This document shows, in pieces, positions 1 to 9,655 of a DNA stretch of 64,000 nucleotides; within the stretch, counting starts at the first letter, position 1, and every line of letters starts with the position of its first letter. Source of the stretch: Clostridia bacterium (GTDB taxonomy: Bacteria; Bacillota; Clostridia; TANB77; CAG-508); the NCBI GenBank assembly GCA_017515985.1, contig JAFWDV010000020.1:1-64000 (forward strand). The letters are read 5' to 3'. The notes under the pieces are model-generated. The model searched no databases, had not been told where the DNA came from, and saw only the letters and a list, made by a program, of their open reading frames with translations. The position numbers were made by a program, and so were the translations under genes.

Positions 1-15
1 ATAATGAGTACGCAC
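1..15 (-). CDS. aspS: Start of probable aspartyl-tRNA synthetase (partial)
   Basis: Only the first five codons (GTG, then Arg-Thr-His-Tyr) lie inside the window. They follow a strong AAGGAGG ribosome binding site at about 26-32 with ten bases of spacing. MRTHY is the usual opening of bacterial AspRS (family knowledge: MRTHYCG), so the call rests on five residues plus the RBS. The gene would run leftward out of the window. Any other protein starting MRTHY would fit equally well. Confidence 0.45.
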
Positions 16-114
16 TTATTTAATACCTCCTTAGTGTTTGGTTTGGTCGCTTAAATTCTATCAGGTATTTCAAATAAGTGCATTAATTTTTTCAAAAAAA
101 TAATGCTGGAGTTT

Positions 115-372
115 TTACACCCCAACATTTATTATAGAACCCAAAATTAATTTAAGTAATAAATTTTTTTCTATTACGCTTATATCGTACAGATACTGAG
201 TATTACCGCACTTATAACTATTTTTAACAATTCTGTGTTTTCTTCTATTATCTTCCATATATTCCTCAAACACATCAAATTTCCTGTAATAGGATGCATT
301 TAAAATACTGCACGTACTTGTCCAAAAAATACAAATTAATGTTATAACAAAACAAGCTCTAATAAATTTCAA
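115..372 (-). CDS. Small secreted or membrane-anchored hypothetical protein
   Basis: About 85 residues with a hydrophobic N-terminal segment (CFVITLICIFWTSTCSIL) that could be a signal peptide or single membrane anchor, then a charged middle (YMEDNRRKHR) and a hydrophobic C-terminal stretch (LLLKLILGSIINVGV). I prefer the TTG at 372 because GTGGAGG lies nine bases upstream; a longer reading from a TTG at 402 has no ribosome binding site. No family is recognised. It lies upstream of the probable aspS on the same strand and is divergent from ytaF. Confidence 0.45.
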   Translation of the reverse strand: MKFIRACFVITLICIFWTSTCSILNASYYRKFDVFEEYMEDNRRKHRIVKNSYKCGNTQYLYDISVIEKNLLLKLILGSIINVGV

Positions 373-524
373 ATTGCTCTTCCTCCACAAAACTATGGCC
401 AAACTTTTTATTATATTTATATTCTAAGCTTTTAATTTCTAGAACCTTAATTTTATATTTTCGTGCGACATTATTTTTTAGCAATTTTCATTTTTTTTCA
501 TATTATATTAAGAGGTGAGTTATT

Positions 525-1064
525 TTGCTTTTTTACATTTTAATAATTGGGCTTTCATCAAGCATAGATGCTATTGGCATTGGAATTACGTATGGCCTAA
601 AAAAAATAAAAATATCAAATTCTTCAAATTTGATACTTTTTATAATTTCAATTTTAGTTACATCTATTTCCATGATTATAGGAAATACCATAAGGCAATT
701 CATACCTATCTATATATCGCATATCGCCGGTAGTTTGATACTATCAGCACTTGGTATTTTCATGATATTTAATACAAAAACATCTGATTTGGATAATTCA
801 AAAGATATAGATTCAAGAGAAGCTGTTTTACTTGGATTAGCAATATCTCTAGATAGTTTTGGAGTCATTGTAAGCTCTGCTGTAGCTGGAATCTATACTA
901 GCTTCCTTCCAATATATATCAGTGCCTTGAATACAATTTTTATAAAACTAGGAAATTGTTTTGGCCACAAATTAATTAAGAAAAATAAATATTCCGATAA
1001 TATTTGGTCAAAAATTTCAGGTATTTTATTAATAATAATTGGAATACTAAAATTAAAATTTTAG
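525..1064 (+). CDS. ytaF: YtaF-like sporulation membrane protein (MntP-type fold)
   Basis: A polytopic membrane protein of 179 residues. It has two homologous halves, each with the acidic membrane motif of the MntP/YtaF superfamily: SSSIDAIGIGITYG near the N-terminus and GLAISLDSFGVIVSSAVAG in the middle. Such proteins place paired Asp residues in the membrane; MntP exports manganese, while YtaF is linked to sporulation and its substrate is unknown. Translation starts at a TTG preceded by AGAGGTGAG. It is slightly shorter than typical YtaF (about 200 residues). Its 3' end overlaps the convergent rusA stop by four bases. A cation role is inference. Confidence 0.75.
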   Translation: MLFYILIIGLSSSIDAIGIGITYGLKKIKISNSSNLILFIISILVTSISMIIGNTIRQFIPIYISHIAGSLILSALGIFMIFNTKTSDLDNSKDIDSREAVLLGLAISLDSFGVIVSSAVAGIYTSFLPIYISALNTIFIKLGNCFGHKLIKKNKYSDNIWSKISGILLIIIGILKLKF

Positions 1065-1471
1065 TATTCACTTATTTTAACCTTTATAGATTCTTTTTCT
1101 GAATAGGTCTTTTCAACGCTAAGCTTTGTTATTTGTATATCATCTTTAAACGCAATTCCATTCATCGCATCCAAAATAATTTTAACTATGTTATCTATAT
1201 CAGGTTTCTTCGTTGGATTAATTTTATTTTCTAACATTAGCTCTTTTTCAGACTTTTTAGCTGATTTTGGAACCTCAAAAAAGGCACTTATATCAACCTG
1301 AACTCTTCCTTCAAATGGCTTAAATCTTGGATATTTTAGTAAAAAATACTGCTCCACTAATGTTTCATAATCCTTCGTTTTAGTTGGTGTATACACACTA
1401 CCTGTATATGTATTAAGCCTAGGTCTACCCTTACCTACAATTTTACCTGGCACCTCAAATTCGTATATCAT
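1061..1471 (-). CDS. rusA: RusA-type Holliday junction endonuclease
   Basis: 136 residues. RusA is a dimeric, Mg2+-dependent resolvase cutting four-way junctions. The sequence shows the family hallmarks: an N-terminal EFEVPGKIVGKGRPRL strand, the acidic KPDIDNIVKIILDAMNG motif whose Asp residues bind metal, and a following FKDDIQI segment. I chose the ATG at 1471 because AGAGGA lies six bases upstream; a TTG further upstream lacks an RBS. It follows rdgB with about 19 bases between and is probably cotranscribed. RusA genes are often prophage-borne, but nothing else here is phage-like, so this one looks domesticated among core genes. Confidence 0.85.
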   Translation of the reverse strand: MIYEFEVPGKIVGKGRPRLNTYTGSVYTPTKTKDYETLVEQYFLLKYPRFKPFEGRVQVDISAFFEVPKSAKKSEKELMLENKINPTKKPDIDNIVKIILDAMNGIAFKDDIQITKLSVEKTYSEKESIKVKISEY

Positions 1472-1490
1472 TTGTATTCCTCTTCTCAAT

Positions 1491-2084
1491 TTATTTTGTA
1501 TCTCTAAGATACTCTAACAATTTATTAATTGCAAGTCCTCTGTGACTTATTTTATTTTTTTCTTCTTCACTTATTTCAGCAAAAGATTCTTCACCAACTA
1601 AAAATATTGGATCGTATCCAAAGCCATTATCACCTTGCGGAGCAAAAGCTATTTTTCCCTCGCATTTGCCTTCAAAAAAATGTTCCGTTCCATTTTCGTC
1701 TATGTAGCATATCGTACAAACGAATCTTGCAGTTCTTTTGCTTTCATCCTTAACATCTTTCATAAGCTCTAAGATTTTATTATATTTATCTTTGTCTGTC
1801 GCATCTGGTCCGCAAAATCTAGCAGAGTATACTCCTGGAGCACCATCTAAAAAGTCAACCTCTAATCCTGCGTCATCAGACATAACTGGTTTATTTGCTA
1901 ATTGGTATAATGCTCTCGCTTTCAAAAGAGCATTCTCTCTAAACGTTGTGCCATTTTCTTCAACATCTATATCATATCCCGCTTCTCTTTGGGATACTAT
2001 ATCAAATCCAAACGGATTAAGCTTTGATTTCATTTCTCTTATCTTATTTTTATTATTACTTGCAATAATTATATTTTTAATCAT
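1491..2084 (-). CDS. rdgB: XTP/dITP pyrophosphatase (RdgB/HAM1 family)
   Basis: 197 residues, the usual length. The enzyme hydrolyses non-canonical purine triphosphates (ITP, dITP, XTP) to monophosphates, keeping them out of DNA and RNA. Seen: N-terminal IASNNKNKIREM (SxNxxK substrate loop), EENGTTFRENALLKARAL, the catalytic MSDDAGLEVDFLDGAPGVYSAR region, GFGYDPIF, and the terminal SHRGLAINKL. The order acyl-CoA ligase-rdgB-rusA on one strand with short gaps suggests an operon. Confidence 0.93.
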   Translation of the reverse strand: MIKNIIIASNNKNKIREMKSKLNPFGFDIVSQREAGYDIDVEENGTTFRENALLKARALYQLANKPVMSDDAGLEVDFLDGAPGVYSARFCGPDATDKDKYNKILELMKDVKDESKRTARFVCTICYIDENGTEHFFEGKCEGKIAFAPQGDNGFGYDPIFLVGEESFAEISEEEKNKISHRGLAINKLLEYLRDTK

Positions 2085-2102
2085 TATTAATCACGTCCTT
2101 TT

Positions 2103-3839
2103 TTAGTCTAATAACTTCTGCTTTACTATCAAATCTAGCTCTTCAAATCTTTTTATTTTTGCAGTTGTAGTTTTTATCATTGGCTCTTTTGTAATTATAA
2201 ATTTCTTTATATGCTTATACTTCGGAACGGTTTGATTTATTTCTTTCAAATCAGACCAAATTTTTTCTCTTAGCTCTTCTTCAGGCATATTATTCAATGA
2301 TTTTTTTACATAGTTTTCGTCATATACAATTTTTGCCGAAACAACATAATCATCATCTTTGGGATATCCAAATACCATTGATTCAGCAACATAAGGTAAA
2401 TTATTAATTAAAACCTCGATTTCCTCAGGGAAAACGTTTTTACCATTTTTCAAAACAATTACATTTTTTCTTCTTCCTGTTATAAAAATATATCCATCCT
2501 TATCTTTGTACCCTAAATCACCTGTATGATACCATCCATTTATTAAACTTGCTTTCGTAGCTTCTTCATTGTTATAATACCCAAGCATTACGTTTGGTCC
2601 TTTAGCTATAAGCTCACCTATTCCATTTTCATCGGGGTTATCTATCTCAACTTGCATATCATTAAGTGGAACTCCTACTGAGCCATATCTGATAAACTTT
2701 GCATTTTCAGCACAAAGTACCGGCGATGTTTCTGTTAAGCCATATCCTTGTATAGTTAAAATTCCCCAAGCATTAAAGTCCTCAGCAACTTTTTTATCTA
2801 TAGCGGCAGCACCACTAACTATAAATCTCATATGTCCACCAAAATTAACTAAAATATCCTTAAACAATTTTTTTCTGATATCAATTCCAATTTTCAAAAG
2901 GGCTCTACTTATTTTTTTAGCAGATTCTACCGTCTTTTCCTTACCTTGCTTTTTTATCTCCGCAACAATTCTTTTATGCATCGCTTCTAGTAAAAGAGGT
3001 ACACAAACGAAAACAGAAACCTTATATTCTTTCATATTTTCTTGTATATGTCTTAATCCATCACAAAATACATTTTTAACGCCATTGTTTAGCATTAATA
3101 TTATAGCTGTTGAACCAAATGTGTGATGAAAAGGAAGCATAAATAAATTAACATCTGTATCTAAAAGTTTTTCAGCAGCATTCATTGAATTAACATCTGA
3201 AGCAATATTCTTTTGAGATAACATTACAGCTTTAGATAAGGACGTTGTGCCAGAAGTAAAAATTATTACATTTGCCTTCTCATTATCAATCTCTAAATCA
3301 AAGAATTCTTTATTTCCTCTTTTTAAATCCTCATCCCCAATTTTTTTAATATTAGAAATTGTATTAAAATTGCTATCATCAATATTCTGCATACATATAT
3401 ATTCTTTTAAATTTGCGCTCTTTTTATCTTTTATTGATTTTATTGTTTCTTTATATTTTTCGTCAAATATAATTACGTCCGCGCCACTTCTTATTATTGA
3501 ATCTTCTATCTCTTTATCAGGCAATCCTTTATCAAGCGGAACAGCAATTCCAACTCCATACAATATCGTTATATATGAAAGAGCCCATTCATAACTATTT
3601 GGACCTATTATAGCTATTTTTTTATTTTTCAAGCCTAATTTTATAAAGCCTGCGCCCAAACTATTAATATCTTCACCAAATTCCTTGTACGTTATATCTC
3701 TATATTTAACTTCTTTGCCATCTTTTTGTTTAACAGTAAAAGCAATATGGTTTGGATATTTTTTTATCCCATCACTTATAATCTCTCTTATATTAGAATA
3801 ATTTGTCATCTCATACAAATTACTATGCGGTTTTCCCAT
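2103..3839 (-). CDS. AMP-forming long-chain acyl-CoA synthetase
   Basis: 578 residues of the ANL adenylating superfamily: the carboxylate is activated with ATP to acyl-AMP, then transferred to CoA. Seen: the phosphate-binding loop FTSGTTSLSKAVML at about residues 194-207, GYGLTETSPV (A5) at about 370, GWYHTGDLG (A7), GRRKNVIVLKNGKNVFPEEIE (hinge), and a C-terminal TTTAKIKR carrying the probable catalytic Lys. The P-loop reads SLSKAV rather than the usual xxPKGV. The ATG at 3839 has AAGGAGG six bases upstream; a TTG two codons earlier is unsupported. Substrate chain length cannot be read from sequence. Confidence 0.88.
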   Translation of the reverse strand: MGKPHSNLYEMTNYSNIREIISDGIKKYPNHIAFTVKQKDGKEVKYRDITYKEFGEDINSLGAGFIKLGLKNKKIAIIGPNSYEWALSYITILYGVGIAVPLDKGLPDKEIEDSIIRSGADVIIFDEKYKETIKSIKDKKSANLKEYICMQNIDDSNFNTISNIKKIGDEDLKRGNKEFFDLEIDNEKANVIIFTSGTTSLSKAVMLSQKNIASDVNSMNAAEKLLDTDVNLFMLPFHHTFGSTAIILMLNNGVKNVFCDGLRHIQENMKEYKVSVFVCVPLLLEAMHKRIVAEIKKQGKEKTVESAKKISRALLKIGIDIRKKLFKDILVNFGGHMRFIVSGAAAIDKKVAEDFNAWGILTIQGYGLTETSPVLCAENAKFIRYGSVGVPLNDMQVEIDNPDENGIGELIAKGPNVMLGYYNNEEATKASLINGWYHTGDLGYKDKDGYIFITGRRKNVIVLKNGKNVFPEEIEVLINNLPYVAESMVFGYPKDDDYVVSAKIVYDENYVKKSLNNMPEEELREKIWSDLKEINQTVPKYKHIKKFIITKEPMIKTTTAKIKRFEELDLIVKQKLLD

Positions 3840-3945
3840 AAACAACCTCCTTATGTTATTATAAGAATTTTTTATTATGTATAGACTTTTTTTGTTTTTT
3901 TATGTTATTATAATATCATATTGTATGGATTTTGGAGGTAATTTT

Positions 3946-4245
3946 ATGAAAAAATTTACAAAAATTTTATTAATAGTTGTAATGCTAAGCTTTTCATGCT
4001 TACTATTTGGAAGTTTAACATATGCAGATGAAAATAATACTGCTACAAATACATCTTTAGTATCAACACAAAATGCAGCAACTCAAACACAAACAACAGG
4101 CGATATTATGCCAGTAGTTGGAAATGCAAAATCTTCAGAAAATGAATTTTTCTCTGCTCCTAATATAATAAATATACTTTTGATTGCAGTTGGAATTGTT
4201 TTGATTCTACTTTCGATTGCTATTTTCACTAGATTGAAGAAATAA
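3946..4245 (+). CDS. Small secreted protein with C-terminal membrane anchor
   Basis: 99 residues: a signal peptide (MKKFTKILLIVVML... ending near YADE), a Thr/Ala/Gln/Asn-rich linker, then a hydrophobic C-terminal helix (IINILLIAVGIVLILLSIA) and RLKK. It has no LPXTG motif, so it is probably held by the C-terminal helix with the linker outside. The ATG at 3946 follows TTTGGAGG; an upstream in-frame extension lacks support. A TATAAT lies at 3909-3914 without a convincing -35. Its neighbour at 4369 has the same plan, so the two may be related surface or stress proteins (inference). No named family is recognised. Confidence 0.65.
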   Translation: MKKFTKILLIVVMLSFSCLLFGSLTYADENNTATNTSLVSTQNAATQTQTTGDIMPVVGNAKSSENEFFSAPNIINILLIAVGIVLILLSIAIFTRLKK

Positions 4246-4263
4246 TTTATTTTATAGTTATAA

Positions 4264-4296
4264 ATGCGGATACATCTCATGTATTCGTATTTTTTT
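4264..4296 (+). terminator. Rho-independent terminator
   Basis: A 12-bp stem with two G-T pairs (ATGCGGATACAT / ATGTATTCGTAT) around a three-base loop, followed by seven or more T. It ends the transcript of the small anchored protein. Confidence 0.75.
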
Positions 4297-4368
4297 GTAT
4301 AAATTTTAATTTTGGAAAAATACTAACTGTAAGCATTATTAGCTTAAAAATCAAAAAGGAGGCTTACA

Positions 4369-4815
4369 ATGAAAAAAATATTTTTTACTACATTGATAAT
4401 TTTATCTACTATATTTGCATCCACAGCTACTGCCTATGCTTTAACAACTGGTAACAATGATGTTGATGCAATTGGTAATAGTGTTAAAAACATTATAGGT
4501 GGTGCCGAAAATAAAGTTGAAGAATCAGCTCAAAATACAGCTAATTCAACAAAAGAAGCAACTAATGAACTTGAGAAAAATGCTGAAAAAGCTGGAGATA
4601 ATATAAAAAATGGCGTTCAAAATGTTGGCGAAAATATAAAAAATGGCGTTCAAAATGTTGGCGAAAACATAAAAAACACTATAGATTACAGTGTACAAGA
4701 GACTTCGGATAATACAAATAAATCAAAAACATGGCTTTGGATTTTAATTGCAATTGTGGCCATAGCGATTGTTGTTCTATTTTGGTATTTTGCAGCACGA
4801 TCTAATAAAAAATAG
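4369..4815 (+). CDS. Secreted amphipathic-repeat protein with C-terminal TM helix
   Basis: 148 residues: a signal peptide (MKKIFFTTLIILSTIFASTATAYA), an Asn/Lys/Glu-rich middle of predicted amphipathic helix, and a C-terminal helix (WLWILIAIVAIAIVVLFWYFA) with a basic tail. Residues about 78-100 carry the repeat NGVQNVGENIK twice; the DNA here (about 4610-4670) is a near-perfect 30-base tandem duplication, so the length may vary between strains. The repeats resemble LEA/apolipoprotein-like helices, which is only a resemblance. The RBS AAAAGGAGG lies six bases before the ATG. Like the upstream gene it is an extracytoplasmic anchored protein of unknown role. Confidence 0.7.
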   Translation: MKKIFFTTLIILSTIFASTATAYALTTGNNDVDAIGNSVKNIIGGAENKVEESAQNTANSTKEATNELEKNAEKAGDNIKNGVQNVGENIKNGVQNVGENIKNTIDYSVQETSDNTNKSKTWLWILIAIVAIAIVVLFWYFAARSNKK

Positions 4816-4905
4816 GGACGGACTCATTTTCTTGAATTTTTTGGATGAAAAATTTTAGGGACGGAGGAAAAATTTTCTATTATAGAAATTTTTTCCTCCG
4901 TCCCC
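4815..4905. repeat. GGGACGGA palindromic repeats (two units)
   Basis: A single arm GGGACGGACTCATT at 4815-4828 is followed by a full inverted repeat at 4858-4905: GGGACGGAGGAAAAATTT, a short loop, then its complement ending CCTCCGTCCCC. It lies between the convergent secreted-protein gene and smpB, where the hairpin and T-rich arms could terminate both transcripts. Related copies occur at about 15178, 19201, 33262, 38194, 39321, 49780, 51432 and 60664. Confidence 0.85.
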
Positions 4906-4910
4906 AAAAG

Positions 4911-5360
4911 TTATCTATCCCTGTTTTTTGCTTGCAACATTCTTCTCTCAGCATCTTTCTTGGCAATATCTTCCCTTTTATCATATAATTTCTTACCTTT
5001 TCCAATTCCTAGCTCAACTTTAACTATGTCACCTTTAAAGTATAAACTTATTGGAACTAGTGAATAACCTTTTTGCTTAATTTTTCCATACAATCTGTTT
5101 ATTTCAAGTTTATTAAGTAAAAGTTTTCTATCTCTTAGCGGATCCTTGTTAAAAATATTTCCTTGTTCATATGGGCTAATATGCATTGAATATATGTATA
5201 CTTCCCCATTTTTGAATCCTGCATAACTTTCTTTCATATTAACTTTTCCTGCTCTAATTGATTTGATTTCAGTTCCTGTTAGCACAATTCCGGCTTCAAT
5301 TGTATCCTCTATTGTATAATTATGTCTTGCATTTGGATTTTTTGCGATTACTCTATCCAT
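4911..5360 (-). CDS. smpB: SsrA-binding protein SmpB
   Basis: 149 residues, full length. SmpB binds tmRNA and delivers it to stalled ribosomes for trans-translation. Seen: [30 protein letters not shown], the central [26 protein letters not shown], and the basic C-terminal tail ([24 protein letters not shown]) that occupies the mRNA channel. The ATG has an AAAGGA 11 bases upstream. No ssrA gene was recognised nearby. The gene sits between a repeat-type hairpin and the fba terminator, so it is probably transcribed alone. Confidence 0.96.
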   Translation of the reverse strand: MDRVIAKNPNARHNYTIEDTIEAGIVLTGTEIKSIRAGKVNMKESYAGFKNGEVYIYSMHISPYEQGNIFNKDPLRDRKLLLNKLEINRLYGKIKQKGYSLVPISLYFKGDIVKVELGIGKGKKLYDKREDIAKKDAERRMLQAKNRDR

Positions 5361-5390
5361 TACATATTATTCCTTTCTTTTAATAAAATT

Positions 5391-5426
5391 ATTGACTGAT
5401 TTATATTATACTATAAATCAGTCAAT
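5391..5426 (-). terminator. Terminator after fba
   Basis: A perfect 15-bp inverted repeat (ATTGACTGATTTATA / TATAAATCAGTCAAT) with a six-base loop, followed on the minus strand by an AATTTTATT tract. It lies between fba and smpB. The arm contains a TTGACT, but no -10 at proper spacing was found, so I read it as a terminator rather than a promoter. Confidence 0.65.
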
Positions 5427-5448
5427 TTTAACATACTATATTAATAAT

Positions 5449-6405
<957 letters not shown>

Positions 6406-6436
6406 TTAATATAAAATACTTTTATAAACTATGTGC

Positions 6437-6465
6437 ATTGTATTTCTATTTTTTTATAAAGTCAA
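6437..6465 (-). promoter_or_regulatory. Promoter of fba
   Basis: Minus-strand TTGACT (6460-6465), 17-base spacer and TACAAT (6437-6442), a good sigma-A match. The leader that follows contains a palindrome (AAGTATTT...AAATACTT, about 6399-6420) that could form a 5' stem-loop on the fba mRNA. Confidence 0.7.
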
Positions 6466-6492
6466 GATATTCAGATGGGTCTTTTTACTTAT

Positions 6493-6654
6493 TTATTTTA
6501 GATTAACGTAGTTACTGCACATTGATTCATCTGGCTTTTTGGCTTCACAATTTTTAACAGGAGTAACCATTATTTGCTTTAAAACACACTCTTGGCTATT
6601 GCAGTTATTATATTTACATGATTCTACTGTGCAATTAATTTTTTGATTTTCCAT
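6493..6654 (-). CDS. DUF1540-like cysteine-rich miniprotein
   Basis: A 53-residue protein starting MENQKINCTVESCKYNNC. Six cysteines in the pattern C-x4-C-x4-C-x5-C-x12-C-x9-C match the DUF1540 family of short Firmicute proteins thought to bind metal through Cys; the function is unknown. GAAAGGA lies ten bases before the ATG. It is flanked by the cysS terminator and the fba promoter, so it is an independent gene. Confidence 0.75.
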   Translation of the reverse strand: MENQKINCTVESCKYNNCNSQECVLKQIMVTPVKNCEAKKPDESMCSNYVNLK

Positions 6655-6671
6655 TTTCACAAAGTCCTTTC

Positions 6672-6702
6672 AAAAAAAAATTGTAGCAGATTAATGCTAC
6701 AA
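6672..6702 (-). terminator. Terminator after cysS
   Basis: An eight-bp stem TTGTAGCA / TGCTACAA with a six-base loop, followed in the minus direction by a run of nine or more T. It ends the sufS-sufU-mnmA-cysS unit. Confidence 0.85.
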
Positions 6703-6743
6703 TTTTATTCTAACCATAAGGTATTATAATATTCAAATTATAA

Positions 6744-8129
6744 TTAATTCTTTTCAACGATAGTACCTTCTTTACTATCCTTAACAGTATATCCTTTTGC
6801 AATTAACTCATCTCTTAATCTATCTGATTCAGCCCAATTTTTAGAAGCTCTTGCTTCATTTCTTTGTGCTACAAGCTCTTGAATATCGCTTGGAAGCTCT
6901 TTCTTTTCTGGTATATAATTTTTTAAATCAAATCCCATAACAGTATCAAACTTCTCTATTAAATCAGCTAGTGACTTTGACTTATTTGGATTTTTTATTA
7001 CATCCCAAACAACACTCATAGCAACAGGCATATTTAAATCATCATTAATAGCCTCATTGAATTTTTCTTCGTACTCTTTTATAACGTCTTGATTTATTTT
7101 TGAAGTACCCTCTTTATGTTTTAGATATCCTTCTCTCAATCTCGATAATGCTGTTTTTGCAGCATCCATTGCATCAAATGTAAAATTAATTTGCTTTTTA
7201 TAATGAGCACCTAAATTAAACATTCTGTATACTGCAGGCTCGTATCCCATCTCAGATAACTGATCCAAAGTATATAAATTATTTAGGCTTTTTGACATTT
7301 TTCTTCCATCTACTTGCAAAAACTCAACATGCATCCAATAATGTGCTGGAATTTTTCCACAGTAACCTTTAGCTTGAGCGATTTCATTTTCATGATGAAC
7401 AGTGATATGATCAACACCACCTGTATGAATATCAAATTCTTCTCCTAAGTATTTATGACCCATCGCTGAACACTCAAGATGCCAACCTGGATAACACATT
7501 CCCCAGAACGAGTCCCATTTCATTATGTGATTTTCTGGGGCTTTAAACCATACTGCAAAATCATTTGGATTTCGTTTTTCTGGATCTGTATCTATTCTAG
7601 CCTCTAAATCCTCTTCCTTTACATCTTTATTTGAAAGAACTCCATATTTATCAAGTTTTGTAGTATCAAAATATATCGCATTTGTTGTCTCATATGTATA
7701 ACCATTTGCAATTATTTGTTTTACATATTCTTCCATACAATCAATATGTTCGGTAGCTCTAGCAATTATCTCCGGCATATCAACATTTATTTTTGATAAA
7801 TCTTGAAGAAATACGTTCATATAAAAATCTGCAATCTCAAATGGATTCTTATTCTCTCTTTTGGCTGCTTTCATCATCTTATCTTCACCATCATCTGCAT
7901 CTGACACAAGATGACCAACATCTGTAATATTCATTACATGTTTTAATTTATAACCATTATATTTTAGAACCCTGCGTAAAGAATCCATAAATAAGTATGC
8001 TCTTAAATTACCTATATGAGGATAATAATAAACTGTAGGACCGCAAGAATACATACAGACTTTTTCCTTATTCATTGGTTTAAATTCCTCTTTTTTCTTT
8101 GTTAATGTGTTATAAAAATAAATCTTCAT
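6744..8129 (-). CDS. cysS: Cysteinyl-tRNA synthetase
   Basis: 461 residues, class I synthetase charging tRNA-Cys. Seen: MYSCGPTVYYYPHIGNLRAY (zinc Cys and HIGH-like signature), GWHLECSAMGHKYLG (further zinc ligands), DIHTGGVDHITVHHENEIAQ and KMSKSLNN (KMSKS loop). I place the start at the ATG at 8129 because GGGGG lies eight bases upstream; an earlier in-frame ATG at 8144 is 15 bases from the only other candidate site, which lies inside mnmA. As the last gene after sufS-sufU-mnmA, it puts a consumer of free cysteine beside the enzymes that take sulfur from cysteine. Confidence 0.95.
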   Translation of the reverse strand: MKIYFYNTLTKKKEEFKPMNKEKVCMYSCGPTVYYYPHIGNLRAYLFMDSLRRVLKYNGYKLKHVMNITDVGHLVSDADDGEDKMMKAAKRENKNPFEIADFYMNVFLQDLSKINVDMPEIIARATEHIDCMEEYVKQIIANGYTYETTNAIYFDTTKLDKYGVLSNKDVKEEDLEARIDTDPEKRNPNDFAVWFKAPENHIMKWDSFWGMCYPGWHLECSAMGHKYLGEEFDIHTGGVDHITVHHENEIAQAKGYCGKIPAHYWMHVEFLQVDGRKMSKSLNNLYTLDQLSEMGYEPAVYRMFNLGAHYKKQINFTFDAMDAAKTALSRLREGYLKHKEGTSKINQDVIKEYEEKFNEAINDDLNMPVAMSVVWDVIKNPNKSKSLADLIEKFDTVMGFDLKNYIPEKKELPSDIQELVAQRNEARASKNWAESDRLRDELIAKGYTVKDSKEGTIVEKN

Positions 8130-8146
8130 ATTCTTTACCCCCATTT

Positions 8147-9199
8147 TTATATTATTTTACCTCCACCAACAACAATATCATCTATATAGAATACTGCAGA
8201 TTGGCCAGGTGTTATCGCCCTTTGTGGCTCTTTAAATACTACTTTTATCTTATCGTTTTCTTGAATTATTGTTGCTTTTGCAACATTTGATGAATATCTT
8301 GTTTTAACATCAACTTCTATTTCTTGATTTATCTCATCAAATAACAATAAATTAATGTCTTCAACATACATTTCCTTTGTGTATAATTCATTTTCTTCTC
8401 CAACAATAACCTCATTTTTAATTGGATTAAATCCTATTACAAATAGAGGAACTTTATACGATATTCCTAATCCTTTTCTTTGCCCTATTGTGTAATTATA
8501 TAATCCTGTATGTGTGCCTAGAACTTCGCCTTTTGAAGTTACTATATTACCTTTTTTCGGTTTAATATCTGAATTATTCTCTAAAAATTTCTTATAATTT
8601 CCATCAGGTACAAAACATATATCTTCACTATCTGGTTTATTTGCAACTTTTAAATCGTGCTCCTTTGCTATAGCTCTTATTTGATCTTTACTTTCAAAAT
8701 CAGCAAGTGGAAATAAAATATGCTCTATTAATTCCTTTGGAACATTCCATAATACATAGCTCTGATCCTTTTTTCCAGCACTAGATTTTTTTAATACCCA
8801 TCTACCATACTTCTCGCTATATTCAGTTTTTGCATAATGACCTGTTGCTATATAATTACAACCAAGCTCCTTAGCTTTTTCATACATCAATCCAAACTTC
8901 ATATATTTATTACATTCTATGCATGGATTTGGTGTTTTACAATTTTTATAGCAATCTATAAAATCATCTATTACATATTTTTTGAATTCACTTTGATAAT
9001 TATATGTAAAATGTGGTATTCCTATAGAATTACAAACGTTCTTTGCATCAATGTATGTATTTATATTACAACAGCTACTTCCGCAAAATAATTCCATTGT
9101 AGCACCTATTACATCATAACCATTTTGCTTTAATAATAGGGCAGAAACTGAGCTATCCACGCCTCCACTCATACCAAGCAATACTTTTTTATTCTCCAT
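8147..9199 (-). CDS. mnmA: tRNA-uridine 2-sulfurtransferase MnmA
   Basis: 350 residues. MnmA thiolates U34 of Lys, Glu and Gln tRNAs using ATP and persulfide sulfur. Seen: the PP-loop GMSGGVDSS at residues 9-17, the catalytic Cys in PNPCIECNKYMKFG, TGHYAKTE, the partner Cys in SEDICFVPDGNYKKFL, and the C-terminal beta-barrel (PQRAITPGQSAVFY). The start overlaps the end of sufU by 11 bases and its RBS lies inside sufU, so translation is coupled. Linkage to sufS and sufU suggests the sulfur route SufS to SufU or MnmA (known for the families; inferred here). Confidence 0.95.
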   Translation of the reverse strand: MENKKVLLGMSGGVDSSVSALLLKQNGYDVIGATMELFCGSSCCNINTYIDAKNVCNSIGIPHFTYNYQSEFKKYVIDDFIDCYKNCKTPNPCIECNKYMKFGLMYEKAKELGCNYIATGHYAKTEYSEKYGRWVLKKSSAGKKDQSYVLWNVPKELIEHILFPLADFESKDQIRAIAKEHDLKVANKPDSEDICFVPDGNYKKFLENNSDIKPKKGNIVTSKGEVLGTHTGLYNYTIGQRKGLGISYKVPLFVIGFNPIKNEVIVGEENELYTKEMYVEDINLLLFDEINQEIEVDVKTRYSSNVAKATIIQENDKIKVVFKEPQRAITPGQSAVFYIDDIVVGGGKII

Positions 9200-9641
9200 C
9201 TACTTTCCTTTCTCTTTCATCAAGCATATCTTCAATTGTGTGCCAAGCTAATAGTGCGCATTTTACTCTAGCTGGCATATGAGATATATTTCTAAATGCG
9301 ATTGCATCTTCTAATTTTTCAAGTTCCGCTTCGTCAGTTATTTCTCGTTTAATCATACCAATAAATGTTTCAATTATTTTCTTTGCTTCATATATTGCTT
9401 TACCTCTCAATGTATCAATCATTATCGATGTAGAAGCTTGAGAAATAGCACACCCATGCCCTACAAATGCCAAATCTTCTATTACATCTCCATCCATCTT
9501 AAGCTCTAATTTTATTTCATCTCCACAATTTGGATTATGTCCCATTTTGCAACAATCATAGCATTTAAGCTCTTTTTTGTTGCACGAATTCATGCTATGT
9601 TCCATAATCAAATCGTTATATAAATCGCTTAATTCGTCCAT
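9189..9641 (-). CDS. sufU: SufU-type Fe-S/sulfur transfer protein
   Basis: 150 residues of the IscU/SufU family. In Firmicutes SufU is a zinc-dependent sulfurtransferase accepting persulfide from SufS. The three ligand positions are present: NPNCGD (Cys39, Asp41), GHGCAISQAS (Cys64) and RVKCALLAW. The spacer between the second and third Cys is long, as in SufU rather than IscU. The N-terminus has extra cysteines at residues 20, 27, 30 and 31 (SCNKKELKCYDCCKMG), more than I expect for the family. It sits between sufS and mnmA with overlap to mnmA. Confidence 0.92.
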   Translation of the reverse strand: MDELSDLYNDLIMEHSMNSCNKKELKCYDCCKMGHNPNCGDEIKLELKMDGDVIEDLAFVGHGCAISQASTSIMIDTLRGKAIYEAKKIIETFIGMIKREITDEAELEKLEDAIAFRNISHMPARVKCALLAWHTIEDMLDERERKVDGE

Positions 9642-9655
9642 CTTTACTCCTTATT

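Noticed and set aside
1061-1471. rusA as part of a prophage
   Set aside because: No integrase, terminase, capsid or att-like repeats nearby; flanked by housekeeping genes.
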